A stretch of DNA of 64,000 nucleotides from Bacillus carboniphilus (GCF_039522365.1 NZ_BAAADJ010000064.1:1-64000); one strand, 5' to 3'; shown: positions 9,061 to 17,844, counted from the stretch's first letter. The notes: generated from the sequence alone by a model not told the origin. Program-made: numbers and translations.

Positions 9061-9559
9061 AAATTGTGTCTGCTATGACATCAAAAGACATGTCACTCGT
9101 GACTGTGTGTGTTCCAATCTGAATATAACCTTCTAATTTTCGATCCACAATGTACTTATTAAATGCCCTGGCATCTTCAACAATTCCGTTCTCCTCTAGT
9201 AAATAACCAACTTCACTTGAACTCATCCCTGGTTTAATGACTAAAGAATATGTTTTCTTAGGTTCTGTTTCATTGTTAACCTCATCTTGTTCAGCTGAAT
9301 CTGTATCGGTCCCTGGATTAGCTTGCTCTTCTTGAGGTGCTTCAGTTTCTTTTTGTTCTGTTTCTTTTGTCGAAAGTTTTTGTTGAATCTCTTCCCACTC
9401 ATTTGCTGATAGAACTATATATTCGTTCTTTTCTAATGTAGCAACAGCATCATCGACTTCTACTTCATTCGAATCGGACGTCATTTGATAAACAAGAGAG
9501 AGAACTACCGCTGTCAAAAACATCCCTATTGCGAATCCTTGAATACTCTGTCTTCTCAT
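9053..9559 (-). CDS. Membrane-anchored protein with MltG/YceG-like N-terminal domain
   Basis: A 168-residue protein with a single N-terminal membrane segment (about residues 7-25), an acidic, glutamate- and glutamine-rich linker (residues 60-95), and a C-terminal domain of about 65 residues (SLVIKPGMSSSEVGYLLEENGIVEDARAFNKYI). That domain resembles the LysM-like part of endolytic transglycosylase MltG. The catalytic MltG domain is absent, so it should not be a lytic enzyme. Its stop overlaps the pst terminator. It overlaps the upstream gene by 4 bases (ATGA). The position matches the yqzC/yqzD pair of B. subtilis, but I cannot assign the symbol safely. Confidence 0.7.
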   Translation of the reverse strand: MRRQSIQGFAIGMFLTAVVLSLVYQMTSDSNEVEVDDAVATLEKNEYIVLSANEWEEIQQKLSTKETEQKETEAPQEEQANPGTDTDSAEQDEVNNETEPKKTYSLVIKPGMSSSEVGYLLEENGIVEDARAFNKYIVDRKLEGYIQIGTHTVTSDMSFDVIADTISK

Positions 9560-9921
9560 GAAATAGTCCCTCTCATTTGGCGTTCCGTTTCAATAATTTC
9601 TTCAACTTCTTCAGTTGATAATGCAGACTGAGACGATATTTGACTAACCGGGACACCTTGTTTATGTAGAGATAACACTTGATTCACAATAATTTCATTA
9701 GGTTTGGATTTGTTTGTTGATAGAGGGGATGAACTATGATCAACTAACAATTCTTCCTCAAGTACTTTGATTCTCTTTTTAAATTGATAGGAATCCTGTA
9801 TGACTTGGTATGAAAGCTCCTCTAATTCCACTTCAATTTGTTTTAAGCGATTCGGTAAAAACAAAGAAATGACAAAAAGTAAGATGGAGACTCCAATAAA
9901 AAAGATAAGTAAAAACCCCAT
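9556..9921 (-). CDS. Small membrane-anchored coiled-coil protein
   Basis: A 121-residue protein with one N-terminal membrane helix (residues 3-22), a basic turn (PNRLKQ), a coiled-coil-like stretch (residues 28-62), and a C-terminal part resembling a short helix-turn-helix (QVLSLHKQGVPVSQISSQSALSTEEVEEII). Such an arrangement is seen in DUF-type proteins of Bacillaceae. It is first in a two-gene leftward unit and overlaps the next gene by 4 bases, so the two are translationally coupled. Probably the partner of the yqzC/yqzD-like pair. Function unknown. Confidence 0.65.
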   Translation of the reverse strand: MGFLLIFFIGVSILLFVISLFLPNRLKQIEVELEELSYQVIQDSYQFKKRIKVLEEELLVDHSSSPLSTNKSKPNEIIVNQVLSLHKQGVPVSQISSQSALSTEEVEEIIETERQMRGTIS

Positions 9922-10296
9922 AATTCTTCATCCTTTACTGTAAGTCTATGATAGTTATATCATACCTCCACCGGTGAGGAAACAAATTAATGCAATCTTC
10001 GCCAAAGTGTAATATAACTGTGATATTTTCTGTCATAATTAACCGAATTTCCACCTAAATAATGGCTTGGTTATCATCATTTACCAACCAATTAGTCTAA
10101 CCTAAAAATTTTTAGATAACTTTAAGTTAGAACCAGTAACGGGTCAACATATTCCGACAAAATGTGTTTATTGTCTGAATATTTCCCTGATGCTACCATA
10201 TATATAAGAAGACATAAGCCAGTTTGCACGAGCATATTATAATCTTTTAGCTTAAATGGAAAAATTGGTTGCCAAAAATTAAGATGATGACAATAT

Positions 10297-10334
10297 GTAC
10301 CCAGCCTAGAAAGTAGGCGCTTTCAAAGGTACAA
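10297..10334 (+). other. Nested inverted repeat in a 463-bp gene-free stretch
   Basis: The interval 9922-10384 holds no gene that I can support. Within it, outer arms TGTACC (10297) and GGTACA (10329) enclose an inner hairpin GCCTA-GAAAG-TAGGC (10305-10319). It sits about 50 bases before the ribosome site of the next gene and could be a structured leader or a protein-binding site. I do not recognise a known riboswitch class. Confidence 0.4.
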
Positions 10335-10384
10335 GCTAATAAAAGAACGTCTAATTAAACTTTAATGAAAGGAGAAGATGAGTA

Positions 10385-11005
10385 ATGAAAGCAAACCTTA
10401 ACCTCTTTTTAGATTTAATGACTATGCCAGATAATTTACATTACCGAAGCGAAAATTTGAGTGTATTAAATAGTTATATTTGGAGCAACGGAAAGTTATC
10501 AATCACATCGAATCAACCGGAGGACGGATCAGAGTTGATTTGGAATACGCGTCAGTTTCCATTGGGAAGCAAAGGTAAGGTTAAAATGGTTCAGATCCAC
10601 AATGGAAGCACAACATATCAAGATGTTAAGGTATTCTTTGAAAGTAGAAAGACGCAGCAGTTCCAGCAGGTAGGTTACGTTTCCCCTAAGAATGATTGTA
10701 TTTTCATCCATAACGAAAATGATATACAATTAGTCAATGGGACAATCAATGGAGGGCGAATGAAACAATGCGCTGTTTTTCCAGTATTTGACTTAAAACA
10801 AAAAATTAGGTCCGGAATGAAAAAGGGGCGGCTCCATTATCAGCCTTTTGCGAAAGGTAATATCAGTTCGATGTTTTCATTAGAGTGTTCAATCCCGCCA
10901 GGAGAAACCATTACTGCATGGGGATGGACCGTTCAGGGGAAGCATAATGAAGAGGTATTATGTTGGAATAATGAAATCAGAAAAAACGCACTAGCCATGT
11001 CCTAA
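10385..11005 (+). CDS. Uncharacterised protein
   Basis: A 206-residue soluble protein without signal peptide or membrane segment. It is rich in beta-type alternation and aromatic residues, with several glycine turns. I do not recognise the family. AAAGGAGAAGATGAGTA precedes ATG 10385, a good ribosome site. It is followed directly by rpmG but has its own leader with an inverted repeat. Coding is supported by length, ribosome site and codon use like its neighbours. Confidence 0.65.
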   Translation: MKANLNLFLDLMTMPDNLHYRSENLSVLNSYIWSNGKLSITSNQPEDGSELIWNTRQFPLGSKGKVKMVQIHNGSTTYQDVKVFFESRKTQQFQQVGYVSPKNDCIFIHNENDIQLVNGTINGGRMKQCAVFPVFDLKQKIRSGMKKGRLHYQPFAKGNISSMFSLECSIPPGETITAWGWTVQGKHNEEVLCWNNEIRKNALAMS

Positions 11006-11064
11006 AAAAAATGGTATCATAGAAAAGTCGTATGTAGATGCATTTATAGTTTGGAGGGAAAACA

Positions 11065-11214
11065 ATGCGCGTGAATATTACATTAGCTTGCACAGAATGT
11101 GGTGAGCGTAACTATATTTCCACTAAAAACAAGCGTGAGAACCCAGATCGTCTTGAGCTTAAGAAATATTGCCCAAGAGATAAGCGTTCAACTGTACACC
11201 GTGAAACAAAGTAA
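11065..11214 (+). CDS. rpmG: 50S ribosomal protein L33
   Basis: A 49-residue L33 of the large ribosomal subunit ([17 protein letters not shown]...KKYCPRDK). The first CxxC pair is present (CTEC), but the second is reduced to a single Cys (YCPRD), so it is not a complete four-Cys zinc ribbon. The sequence is very close to B. subtilis RpmGA as I remember it, and the position before yqgN agrees. TTGGAGGGAAAACA precedes ATG 11065. Confidence 0.95.
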   Translation: MRVNITLACTECGERNYISTKNKRENPDRLELKKYCPRDKRSTVHRETK

Positions 11215-11248
11215 GCAGCAGGGTTTTTAACTCCGCTGCTTTTTTTTA
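11214..11248 (+). terminator. Terminator after rpmG
   Basis: AGCAGC (11214-11219) pairs with GCTGCT (11235-11240), followed by eight T. The stem begins at the stop codon. Confidence 0.85.
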
Positions 11249-11279
11249 TTTTACTTCATCATAAAGGGAGTCATCCGAT

Positions 11280-11843
11280 ATGACAAAAGACAGTATTAGA
11301 AAGATAATGAAAACTAAGCTAAAAAAGTTGTCAAAGCCTGAGTATGAACAAAAGTCCTTCCAAATTGCCCGTGAACTATTTTCATCAGATGCTTGGAAAA
11401 ATGCTGAGACGATAGGAATTACAATTTCAAATCCACCAGAAGTGGATACGTATTTCATCATTAAACAAGCATGGCTAGATGGTAAAAGGGTAGCGGTACC
11501 TCGTTGTATTACGAAGGAGAAAAAATTGGATTTTCGTTTCATCTCATCTTTTGATCAGCTTGAAAATATATACATACATTTATGGGAACCAAAAATTGAA
11601 ATTACTCAATCTGTCACCAAACAAGAAATTGAACTCCTTGTTGTCCCTGGTTTAGCTTTCAATAAAGAAGGATATCGAGTAGGTTTTGGTGGTGGTTACT
11701 ATGACCGTTACTTAGTTGATTTTGATAACCAGACAATTTCTTTAGCATTTGCAGAACAATTAGTTGTTGAAATGCCCATTGATACATATGACAAACCTGT
11801 CAAACAAATTGTTACGGAAAATGGTTTTCACATAGTAAAGTAA
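11280..11843 (+). CDS. yqgN: 5-formyltetrahydrofolate cyclo-ligase
   Basis: A 187-residue cytoplasmic enzyme that converts 5-formyl-THF to 5,10-methenyl-THF using ATP, recycling folate. The family hallmarks are the basic N-terminus (MTKDSIRKIMKTKLKKLS) and the nucleotide-binding GFGGGYYDRYL near residue 138. GGGAG precedes ATG 11280. It lies between rpmG and yqgO as in B. subtilis. It fits with the glycine cleavage genes and folD elsewhere in the window, all in one-carbon metabolism. Confidence 0.92.
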   Translation: MTKDSIRKIMKTKLKKLSKPEYEQKSFQIARELFSSDAWKNAETIGITISNPPEVDTYFIIKQAWLDGKRVAVPRCITKEKKLDFRFISSFDQLENIYIHLWEPKIEITQSVTKQEIELLVVPGLAFNKEGYRVGFGGGYYDRYLVDFDNQTISLAFAEQLVVEMPIDTYDKPVKQIVTENGFHIVK

Positions 11844-11919
11844 TATGACCGATTAAAATTTTGTTTTATGGGATAAAGCCGGATTCTCTTGCCAAAATAA
11901 TAGGTAGGAGGGATTTAGT

Positions 11920-12099
11920 ATGTCATCAATTGTAAAATGGTTATTTGCAGGAGTTACCGTCATGTTGCTCTATAATAATCGGTATAAAATTATGAATGTG
12001 CTACTAGGTCAATATTTTGTTCGAAAGTTACTCATCCGTTATTCCATGCAGATTCCGTTTTTAAGAGAGAAGTTTGTTCAAGGCACATTTAAAATGTAA
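11920..12099 (+). CDS. yqgO: Small membrane-associated protein YqgO
   Basis: A 59-residue protein (MSSIVKWLFAGVTVMLL...) with one hydrophobic N-terminal segment and a basic C-terminal half. GGTAGGAGGG lies just before ATG 11920. Size and location between yqgN and yqgP match B. subtilis YqgO, a protein of unknown function. Confidence 0.75.
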   Translation: MSSIVKWLFAGVTVMLLYNNRYKIMNVLLGQYFVRKLLIRYSMQIPFLREKFVQGTFKM

Positions 12100-12108
12100 C
12101 TTTTTGCG

Positions 12109-12136
12109 CAGAAGAGATTATTCTCTTCTGTTTTAT
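12109..12136 (+). terminator. Terminator after yqgO
   Basis: Perfect 9-bp stem CAGAAGAGA/TCTCTTCTG with a TTAT loop, followed by TTTTATTTT. Confidence 0.9.
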
Positions 12137-12317
12137 TTTGATTTAATGAGAATATGACATGTAAATAGGGACTCTACCATACAATTATCTAGATAAGGAC
12201 AAAACAGAAGGAACCAGATAAAATAAGAGTATTGACTTTGTAATCGGATGTATTGTGGAGAGGAGTTTTGTTGTGAGTTTTAGGGAAGCCTATATATTCT
12301 AGAAAAAGACATATGAA

Positions 12318-13823
12318 TTGACATCCCGCGGAAAGTATCATCTCATTTATGAATCAAATAATGGGAAAGAGGTTTGGCTAGAAAAAAGGGAAGGACTAGG
12401 TGTGGATCTGATCCACATGAGCCAATATGATACGAACTGGTCCAATTGGGTGAGGCAGCACAATGAACAATCAATTAGACAGTCAAAAGAGATTCAGAAA
12501 AAACTATATAAACGAGAGATGACGGTATTAAATATTTACATAACTCCATATCCACCTGTGGATGATGAATTAGAATTCATAGGCAAATGGATTCATCCAA
12601 CTAATGATAGCCGCTTATCTTGGTATACACTTTTACTAGATAAGGAAGGTCAGGAGGAAGCTTTAGACATTGTGGCTAGCATCAGTGAATCAGATTTCAC
12701 AGATACATGGCTAGAGTCCCCGGAAGAACAGGATGTAATGCAATACAGAGAAATAACTCACCAAGTAGTAAAAAATCAAAAAAGTACAGAGGTAAAGGCT
12801 TTTTCCTACGGTAAACCCATTTTTACTTATATCTTTATTGCGGTTCAAATTTTTATATTCGGATGGATGGAAATGGTTGGAAGTAGTGAAGATCCTAGAA
12901 CATTGCTGGACTTTGGAGCAAAGTTTAACCCATTGATTTTGGACGGGGAGTGGCACCGGTTTTTGACTCCAATCTTTATACATATTGGAATTTTTCATCT
13001 GATTATGAATACATTTGCTTTATATTATTTGGGAATGCTTGTCGAAAGAATATATGGAAGCATGCGTTTTTTATTTATCTATATGGTTGCAGGTCTCATT
13101 GGTTCCATTGCGAGTTTTGCCTTTAGTCCTAGCTTATCAGCAGGCGCTAGCGGGGCCATTTTTGGGTGTTTCGGTGCATTATTGTACTTTGGAATATTTC
13201 AACCAAAGGTCTTTTTCAGGACATTAGGTTATAACATCTTTATTGTCATTGCCATTAATTTAGCATTAGGTTTCACAATTCCTGGGATTGATAATGCTGG
13301 GCATATTGGTGGTCTTATTGGTGGTTTTGTTGCTACGGGAATCGTTCATTTTCCAAAGAAAAATAAACTGTCAGTCCAGCTTTTATCATTTATCCTAACA
13401 GTTGGCATAGGAGTCGGCCTTCTCTATTCCGGAGCTCAAAATGGTGTTCAAGCTGAAGAAGGTCTCTACTTGGCTCAAATTGCCCAGTCCTATATTGAAG
13501 AAGAAAACTTTGAAAAGGCATATGAGGTTGTGAATATATATCCTGATGAAAACAGTGAACCTTCAGCAGAGATTGCGTTTATCAAGTCATACATTGAAAT
13601 TCAACAGGGTCAATATGATTTAGCTGTAAAACATTTAGAAGAAGCCATTCAGATTAACCCCCGTTTTCATGAGGCTTATTTTAATTTATCTTTGCTCTAC
13701 TATGATCAGGGAAAAGTAACGGAGGCGAAGAAAAAAGCACAACAAGCTTTAAAAATACGACCTTCTGAGTCTAAATATAAAGATTGGATTAATGAGTTAA
13801 GTCAAGCTGTTGGCGGAGAATAA
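12318..13823 (+). CDS. yqgP: Rhomboid intramembrane serine protease YqgP (5' end interrupted by an amber codon)
   Basis: Rhomboid protease with a cytoplasmic N-terminal domain (residues 1-165), a membrane core, and a C-terminal tetratricopeptide-type region (about 390-495). The catalytic dyad is visible: Ser in GASGAIFG (S278 from TTG 12318) and His in NAGHIGG (H329). The HxxxN motif (HIGIFHLIMN) is also present. The open frame from TTG 12318 has no ribosome site. A good one (AGGAG, 12261-12265) serves GTG 12273 in the same frame, but codon 10 from there is TAG (12300-12302). The residues around it align with the start of B. subtilis YqgP as I recall it, where that position is Trp, so TGG to TAG is likely. 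YqgP cleaves membrane proteins such as the magnesium transporter MgtE. The gene may be a pseudogene, read through, or use an alternative start. Confidence 0.85.
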   Translation: MTSRGKYHLIYESNNGKEVWLEKREGLGVDLIHMSQYDTNWSNWVRQHNEQSIRQSKEIQKKLYKREMTVLNIYITPYPPVDDELEFIGKWIHPTNDSRLSWYTLLLDKEGQEEALDIVASISESDFTDTWLESPEEQDVMQYREITHQVVKNQKSTEVKAFSYGKPIFTYIFIAVQIFIFGWMEMVGSSEDPRTLLDFGAKFNPLILDGEWHRFLTPIFIHIGIFHLIMNTFALYYLGMLVERIYGSMRFLFIYMVAGLIGSIASFAFSPSLSAGASGAIFGCFGALLYFGIFQPKVFFRTLGYNIFIVIAINLALGFTIPGIDNAGHIGGLIGGFVATGIVHFPKKNKLSVQLLSFILTVGIGVGLLYSGAQNGVQAEEGLYLAQIAQSYIEEENFEKAYEVVNIYPDENSEPSAEIAFIKSYIEIQQGQYDLAVKHLEEAIQINPRFHEAYFNLSLLYYDQGKVTEAKKKAQQALKIRPSESKYKDWINELSQAVGGE

Positions 13824-14670
13824 TAGATTCTCCGCTTTTTGTTTCGGTTACAACAAAAAGATGAGTTTTGTCCTTGGCGATTAAAATAAGTGGCAATACA
13901 CTATCCATTGCATCCTCAGTAGACCCATCTGATTTACGGATTCCTAATAAATAGTTTTTGTATAAACCCTCCCACAATCGCCCAGTTAGTTTTTTTGTTT
14001 CTAATAAAGTAAAACCTGGCAATGGTTGATCATTATATTGAGTTAATTGGAAAAGCGTATAGGAATCAAATCGCTCTTTCGGTATTCCATACCTTTGAAT
14101 TGCTGTGTTCCAACTCTTGGTCAGCCTATCCTTTGTCACCTGGTCCAGCGTATGTTTCCACTTTTCATCTTCCTCATTTTCTGGGTGTCTAAAGCTTTTA
14201 AATGGACTGAATTTCGAATCTATTACATATATGAAATCTCCTGAAAGCTTTTGAGCTCCACCAATTTTTTCACCCCGGTGAATTTCTGAAAAATGAAAGC
14301 CAACGGCCTGAATGAGTTGTGAGTCTTGAAAGAAAAGAGTGCTTTCTTGCATAAGATTGCTTACATTCTGTTTCCATTCGGCCATCTTCCCTTTTAGCAA
14401 GCCCCCTTCATATAAAAGGGATACATCTTGACGGTAGATTGCTTTTTGGTCCAGAGCAGACTGACTTTTCCATGTTAATTGGTAAGGGCCATCATCACTT
14501 TTATTTCCAAGGGTTAACGTCGTATATCCGGAGTTATAGCGAGCGGCTGGGTCCGGAGGAAAATAGGTAAAGCTTTCCTCTGTCTTGCTGTTTAATTCAA
14601 TATAAAACGATGTAAAAGTAAAGATAAATGCAAAAACGAGTAAATATAACCATTTCTTATATGCTTTCAT
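13789..14670 (-). CDS. Membrane-anchored protein of unknown function
   Basis: A 293-residue protein with one N-terminal membrane segment (about residues 9-27) and a long extracytoplasmic domain without cysteines, rich in aromatic and charged residues. I do not recognise the family. I place the start at 14670 because GGAAGGAGTGGGG lies immediately upstream; the open frame extends to 14757 without a ribosome site. Its 3' end overlaps yqgP tail to tail by 35 bases. It is divergent from the SpoVAF-like gene, which may hint at a spore or envelope role, but nothing in the protein shows it. Confidence 0.65.
   Translation of the reverse strand: MKAYKKWLYLLVFAFIFTFTSFYIELNSKTEESFTYFPPDPAARYNSGYTTLTLGNKSDDGPYQLTWKSQSALDQKAIYRQDVSLLYEGGLLKGKMAEWKQNVSNLMQESTLFFQDSQLIQAVGFHFSEIHRGEKIGGAQKLSGDFIYVIDSKFSPFKSFRHPENEEDEKWKHTLDQVTKDRLTKSWNTAIQRYGIPKERFDSYTLFQLTQYNDQPLPGFTLLETKKLTGRLWEGLYKNYLLGIRKSDGSTEDAMDSVLPLILIAKDKTHLFVVTETKSGESIILRQQLDLTH
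13813..13842 (+). terminator. Terminator after yqgP
   Basis: GCGGAGAAT (13813-13821) pairs with ATTCTCCGC (13827-13835), followed by TTTTTGTTT. The stem overlaps the yqgP stop and the 3' end of the opposing gene. Confidence 0.88.
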
Positions 14671-14842
14671 TGCCCCACTCCTTCCTATCAACCGGTCATA
14701 ATCCTCCATCCATACTATATATGTTTGTCTAAATAGACTTATGAAGGCTTGACCCAAAAATCATGTATGTTTTTATGAGGGGAAGTAACAATAAATGGTA
14801 TGGACCATTGGTATACTGATTTTGGAAAATAGGAGTGACACC

Positions 14843-16318
14843 ATGACAGAATCGAAATCAAAAGAAGAAAATAAAATTCCTGTTTCTAACTATATACAAG
14901 ATAACATTGATAAAATGGATGACCTTTTACAGGTAGATAAAAGCTTTGATGTCATCCGACTAGACCTCGAGTATGCCAAGCGGAAAATGGTTATGTATTT
15001 TGTGGATGGTTTTGTAAAAGATGATATTCTCCACTATATTATGAAGTATCTTTCCACACTCGAAGAATCACATCTGGAGGAAGATACGTTACAAAAACTG
15101 TTAAAAAGATATATTCCATATGTTGAAGTGGAAGAAGTAGATGATGTTTCAAAGGCAGCCGATCAAGTCCTTGCAGGACCTACTGTTCTCTTTGTAGACG
15201 GCGTTAATAAAGCTATCCAAATTGATGCAAGGACGTACCCAGTTCGTTCACCTCAAGAACCTGATTTAGAGAGAATTGTTCGTGGATCAAGGGATGGCTT
15301 TGTAGAAACGCTCGTTTTTAATACGGCTCTAACAAGAAGAAGAGTAAGAGATAAGTCACTTCGTATGGAGTATTTACAAATTGGTAGAAGGTCTAAAACA
15401 GATATAACGATTTGTTATCTTGAAGATATCGCAGACCCTAAACTAGTCAAAAGGGTGAGAGACTCAATCTCAAAGATTGATACAGACGGGCTGCCGATGG
15501 CTGAAAAAACCGTTGAAGAGTACATTTCTGGTCGACACTGGAATCCTTATCCAGTAGTTCGGTATACAGAAAGGCCGGATACTGTAGCGGTCCACCTATA
15601 TGAAGGCCATGTTTGTGTTATCGTAGACGGATCGCCGAGTATTATCATATCTCCTACTACATTTTGGCATCACCTACAACATATTGAAGAGTATCGGAAC
15701 AAACCAATCGTTGGGGCATACATGAGACTCGTTCGTTTTCTGGCAGTGTGGGCGTCAGTATTCTTATTGCCACTGTATTATCTTTTTTCCATTAACCCTG
15801 AGCTTCTTCCTGGTGCACTTGAATTTATTGGTCCAAAGGATGTTGGAGCTCTTCCTTTGTTGATGCAATTTATCCTGATAGAGCTTGGATTAGACATACT
15901 AAGGATGGCTGCCATACATACTCCGAATGCTCTGGGTACTGCCTTGGGGCTTGTTGCCGCACTCATGATAGGTCAAGTGGCTGTGGAGGTTGGTATATTT
16001 ATTAACGAGGTCATTTTATACTTATCCATTGCAGCAATTGGTACCTTCTCTACCCCGAGTTATGAATTAAGTCTATCTAACCGCCTTGTTAGGATTGGAA
16101 TATTGATTACTACCGCATTATTTGGAGTTTATGGATTTGTGATTGCAACAACCTTATGGATTATTTGGTTATCATCCATACAGTCCTTTAAAGTTCCTTA
16201 TATGTACCCATTTATCCCATTTAATTATAGGGCATTTAGAGATGTCTTAATTCGATCACCGTTGCCACTCAAAAATAGAAGGCCACGGTTTCTTCATCCA
16301 AGAGATCCAGATAGATAG
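14843..16318 (+). CDS. GerA-family spore germination protein, SpoVAF-like
   Basis: A 491-residue protein of the GerA/SpoVAF family. An N-terminal soluble region (about 1-290) carries the conserved RGSRDGFVETL and RRRVRDKSLRMEYLQIGRRSKTDI-type segments. A membrane part follows with 4-5 segments and the PRF-type cytoplasmic tail (PLPLKNRRPRFLHPRDPDR). In spores these proteins sit in the inner membrane as germinant-receptor A subunits or, for SpoVAF, near the dipicolinate channel. No gerB or gerC partner is nearby, which favours SpoVAF over a complete receptor. ATG 14843 follows AGGAGTGACACC. Terminator downstream. Confidence 0.88.
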   Translation: MTESKSKEENKIPVSNYIQDNIDKMDDLLQVDKSFDVIRLDLEYAKRKMVMYFVDGFVKDDILHYIMKYLSTLEESHLEEDTLQKLLKRYIPYVEVEEVDDVSKAADQVLAGPTVLFVDGVNKAIQIDARTYPVRSPQEPDLERIVRGSRDGFVETLVFNTALTRRRVRDKSLRMEYLQIGRRSKTDITICYLEDIADPKLVKRVRDSISKIDTDGLPMAEKTVEEYISGRHWNPYPVVRYTERPDTVAVHLYEGHVCVIVDGSPSIIISPTTFWHHLQHIEEYRNKPIVGAYMRLVRFLAVWASVFLLPLYYLFSINPELLPGALEFIGPKDVGALPLLMQFILIELGLDILRMAAIHTPNALGTALGLVAALMIGQVAVEVGIFINEVILYLSIAAIGTFSTPSYELSLSNRLVRIGILITTALFGVYGFVIATTLWIIWLSSIQSFKVPYMYPFIPFNYRAFRDVLIRSPLPLKNRRPRFLHPRDPDR

Positions 16319-16344
16319 GGTCAGACTGATATTCCTAAAATAAA

Positions 16345-16384
16345 GGGTGCAGAGAAAAATGTTTTCTCTGTATCCTTTTTCTTT
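16345..16384 (+). terminator. Terminator after the SpoVAF-like gene
   Basis: CAGAGAAAA (16350-16358) pairs with TTTTCTCTG (16362-16370), extended by GG/CC, then a T run. Confidence 0.88.
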
Positions 16385-16522
16385 TGGGTTCATCTAGCCA
16401 GAAACAAGTTCAGTGATTTTTATGATTTTTTCCAGTTTCAGAATTTCCATTTTTACTACTTGTGAAGACGTGTTCCTTTCCGTATACTTTATGTTTGAAG
16501 ATAGGAAGAGAGGGTCATTTAT

Positions 16523-16744
16523 TTGAAAACCTTATATGATGTTCAACAGTTCTTGAAGAAATATGGAACTATTATATATATTGGAGATCGAATTGCTGAT
16601 TTAGGGTTAATGGAAGAAGAGTTGAAGGAGCTATTCAGAGCTCAGTTAATAGATACGAAGGAATACCAAAGTGCTATTGGCTTGGTTAGAAGCCACTTAG
16701 CAAAAGAATTGGACTTGAAGGAGAGTAGGGGCGAAAATGAGTGA
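16523..16744 (+). CDS. yqgQ: YqgQ family protein (DUF910)
   Basis: A 73-residue, helical, charged protein (MKTLYDVQQFLKKYGTIIY...) of the YqgQ/DUF910 family, whose structure is a small helical bundle. It starts with TTG at 16523, behind GGAAGAGAGGG. It overlaps glcK by 8 bases, so the two are translationally coupled. This yqgQ-glcK pair is conserved across Bacillaceae, but the role of YqgQ is unknown. Confidence 0.87.
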   Translation: MKTLYDVQQFLKKYGTIIYIGDRIADLGLMEEELKELFRAQLIDTKEYQSAIGLVRSHLAKELDLKESRGENE

Positions 16745-17687
16745 GAAATTATTAGTTGGTGTGGATCTTGGGGGAACGACGATAAAGTTTGGACTACTTA
16801 ATAGTAGTGGAGACGTTCTTTTTAAATGGGAGATCCCGACAAATATAAGTGATAATGGATCGCACATTGTCCCAGATATAGCCAAAAGTATTGAGGAAAA
16901 ACTTACTGAAAAAAAATATAATAAAAATCAAGTAATGGGTGTAGGGATCGGTGCTCCTGGTTCCGTTAATGTGGAAACAGGTGTTATTTATGAGGCGGTT
17001 AACTTAGGATGGAAACAGTTCCCATTAAAAGAAGCGTTAGAGCAACAGTTAGAAATCTCAACATTCATTGACAATGACGCAAACTGTGCGGCTCTAGGAG
17101 AAATGTGGATGGGAGCAGGAAAAGGTGCCAAGGACATGGTGTGTGTGACACTAGGGACTGGTGTTGGTGGCGGAATCATTACGAATGGACAGGTTGTACA
17201 TGGAGTCAAAGGTGCTGGTGGAGAAATTGGCCATATTACAAGTGTACCTGAAGGCGGTTTCCCTTGTAACTGTGGGAAGTCAGGTTGCTTAGAAACTGTA
17301 GCGTCCGCAACTGGTGTCGTTCGATTAGCCAAACAATTACTTACCGAATATAAAGGTGAAACTATATTGAACCATGAAAACCTTAGTGCTAAAGATGTAT
17401 TTGACTCAGCCCAAAAAGGTGATACACTAGCTAATCAAGTAGTAAAAAAAGTTGCCTTTCACTTAGGGCTTGCATTAAGTCACCTTGGAAATACTTTAAA
17501 TCCTGAAAAAATCGTAATTGGTGGGGGAGTTTCCCGTGCCGGTAGTATATTACTTGATCCAGTTAACCAGCAGTTCCTTACTTTTTCTTTCCCAACTGTA
17601 CAACAATCTACTAAGCTAAGTATTGCAACACTTGGAAATGATGCAGGTATTTATGGAGCGGCTTGGCTTGCCAGATCATCCAAATAG
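16737..17687 (+). CDS. glcK: ROK-family glucokinase
   Basis: A 316-residue kinase that phosphorylates free glucose to glucose-6-phosphate in the cytoplasm. The N-terminal phosphate loop GVDLGGTTIKFG (from about residue 7), the glucose-binding/catalytic IDNDAN, and the ROK zinc motif C177-x-C179-GKSG-C184-LE are all present, with the GGEIGHI histidine upstream. Length is typical. ATG 16737 lies inside the end of yqgQ, with AGGAGAGTAGGGG ahead. Confidence 0.93.
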   Translation: MSEKLLVGVDLGGTTIKFGLLNSSGDVLFKWEIPTNISDNGSHIVPDIAKSIEEKLTEKKYNKNQVMGVGIGAPGSVNVETGVIYEAVNLGWKQFPLKEALEQQLEISTFIDNDANCAALGEMWMGAGKGAKDMVCVTLGTGVGGGIITNGQVVHGVKGAGGEIGHITSVPEGGFPCNCGKSGCLETVASATGVVRLAKQLLTEYKGETILNHENLSAKDVFDSAQKGDTLANQVVKKVAFHLGLALSHLGNTLNPEKIVIGGGVSRAGSILLDPVNQQFLTFSFPTVQQSTKLSIATLGNDAGIYGAAWLARSSK

Positions 17688-17712
17688 AAAAAACGCCTTA
17701 GAGCGTTTTTTT
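17688..17712 (+). terminator. Terminator after glcK
   Basis: AAAAAACGC (17688-17696) pairs with GCGTTTTTT around a short loop, starting right after the stop codon. Confidence 0.85.
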
Positions 17713-17844
17713 CAATTCTGTGTGTCAAAAGCGGTTTATTATATTCGTAAAATATTCTTGGTTGTTAAATGTATTGGAAAGTCTAATAGAAAAGGGATTC
17801 GAAATTTGTGACAAAAGTATGATTTTTTTGAATTTGGACGCATA

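Noticed and set aside
17623-17811. 62-residue open frame across the end of glcK
   Set aside because: Shadow of glcK in another frame that runs through its terminator.
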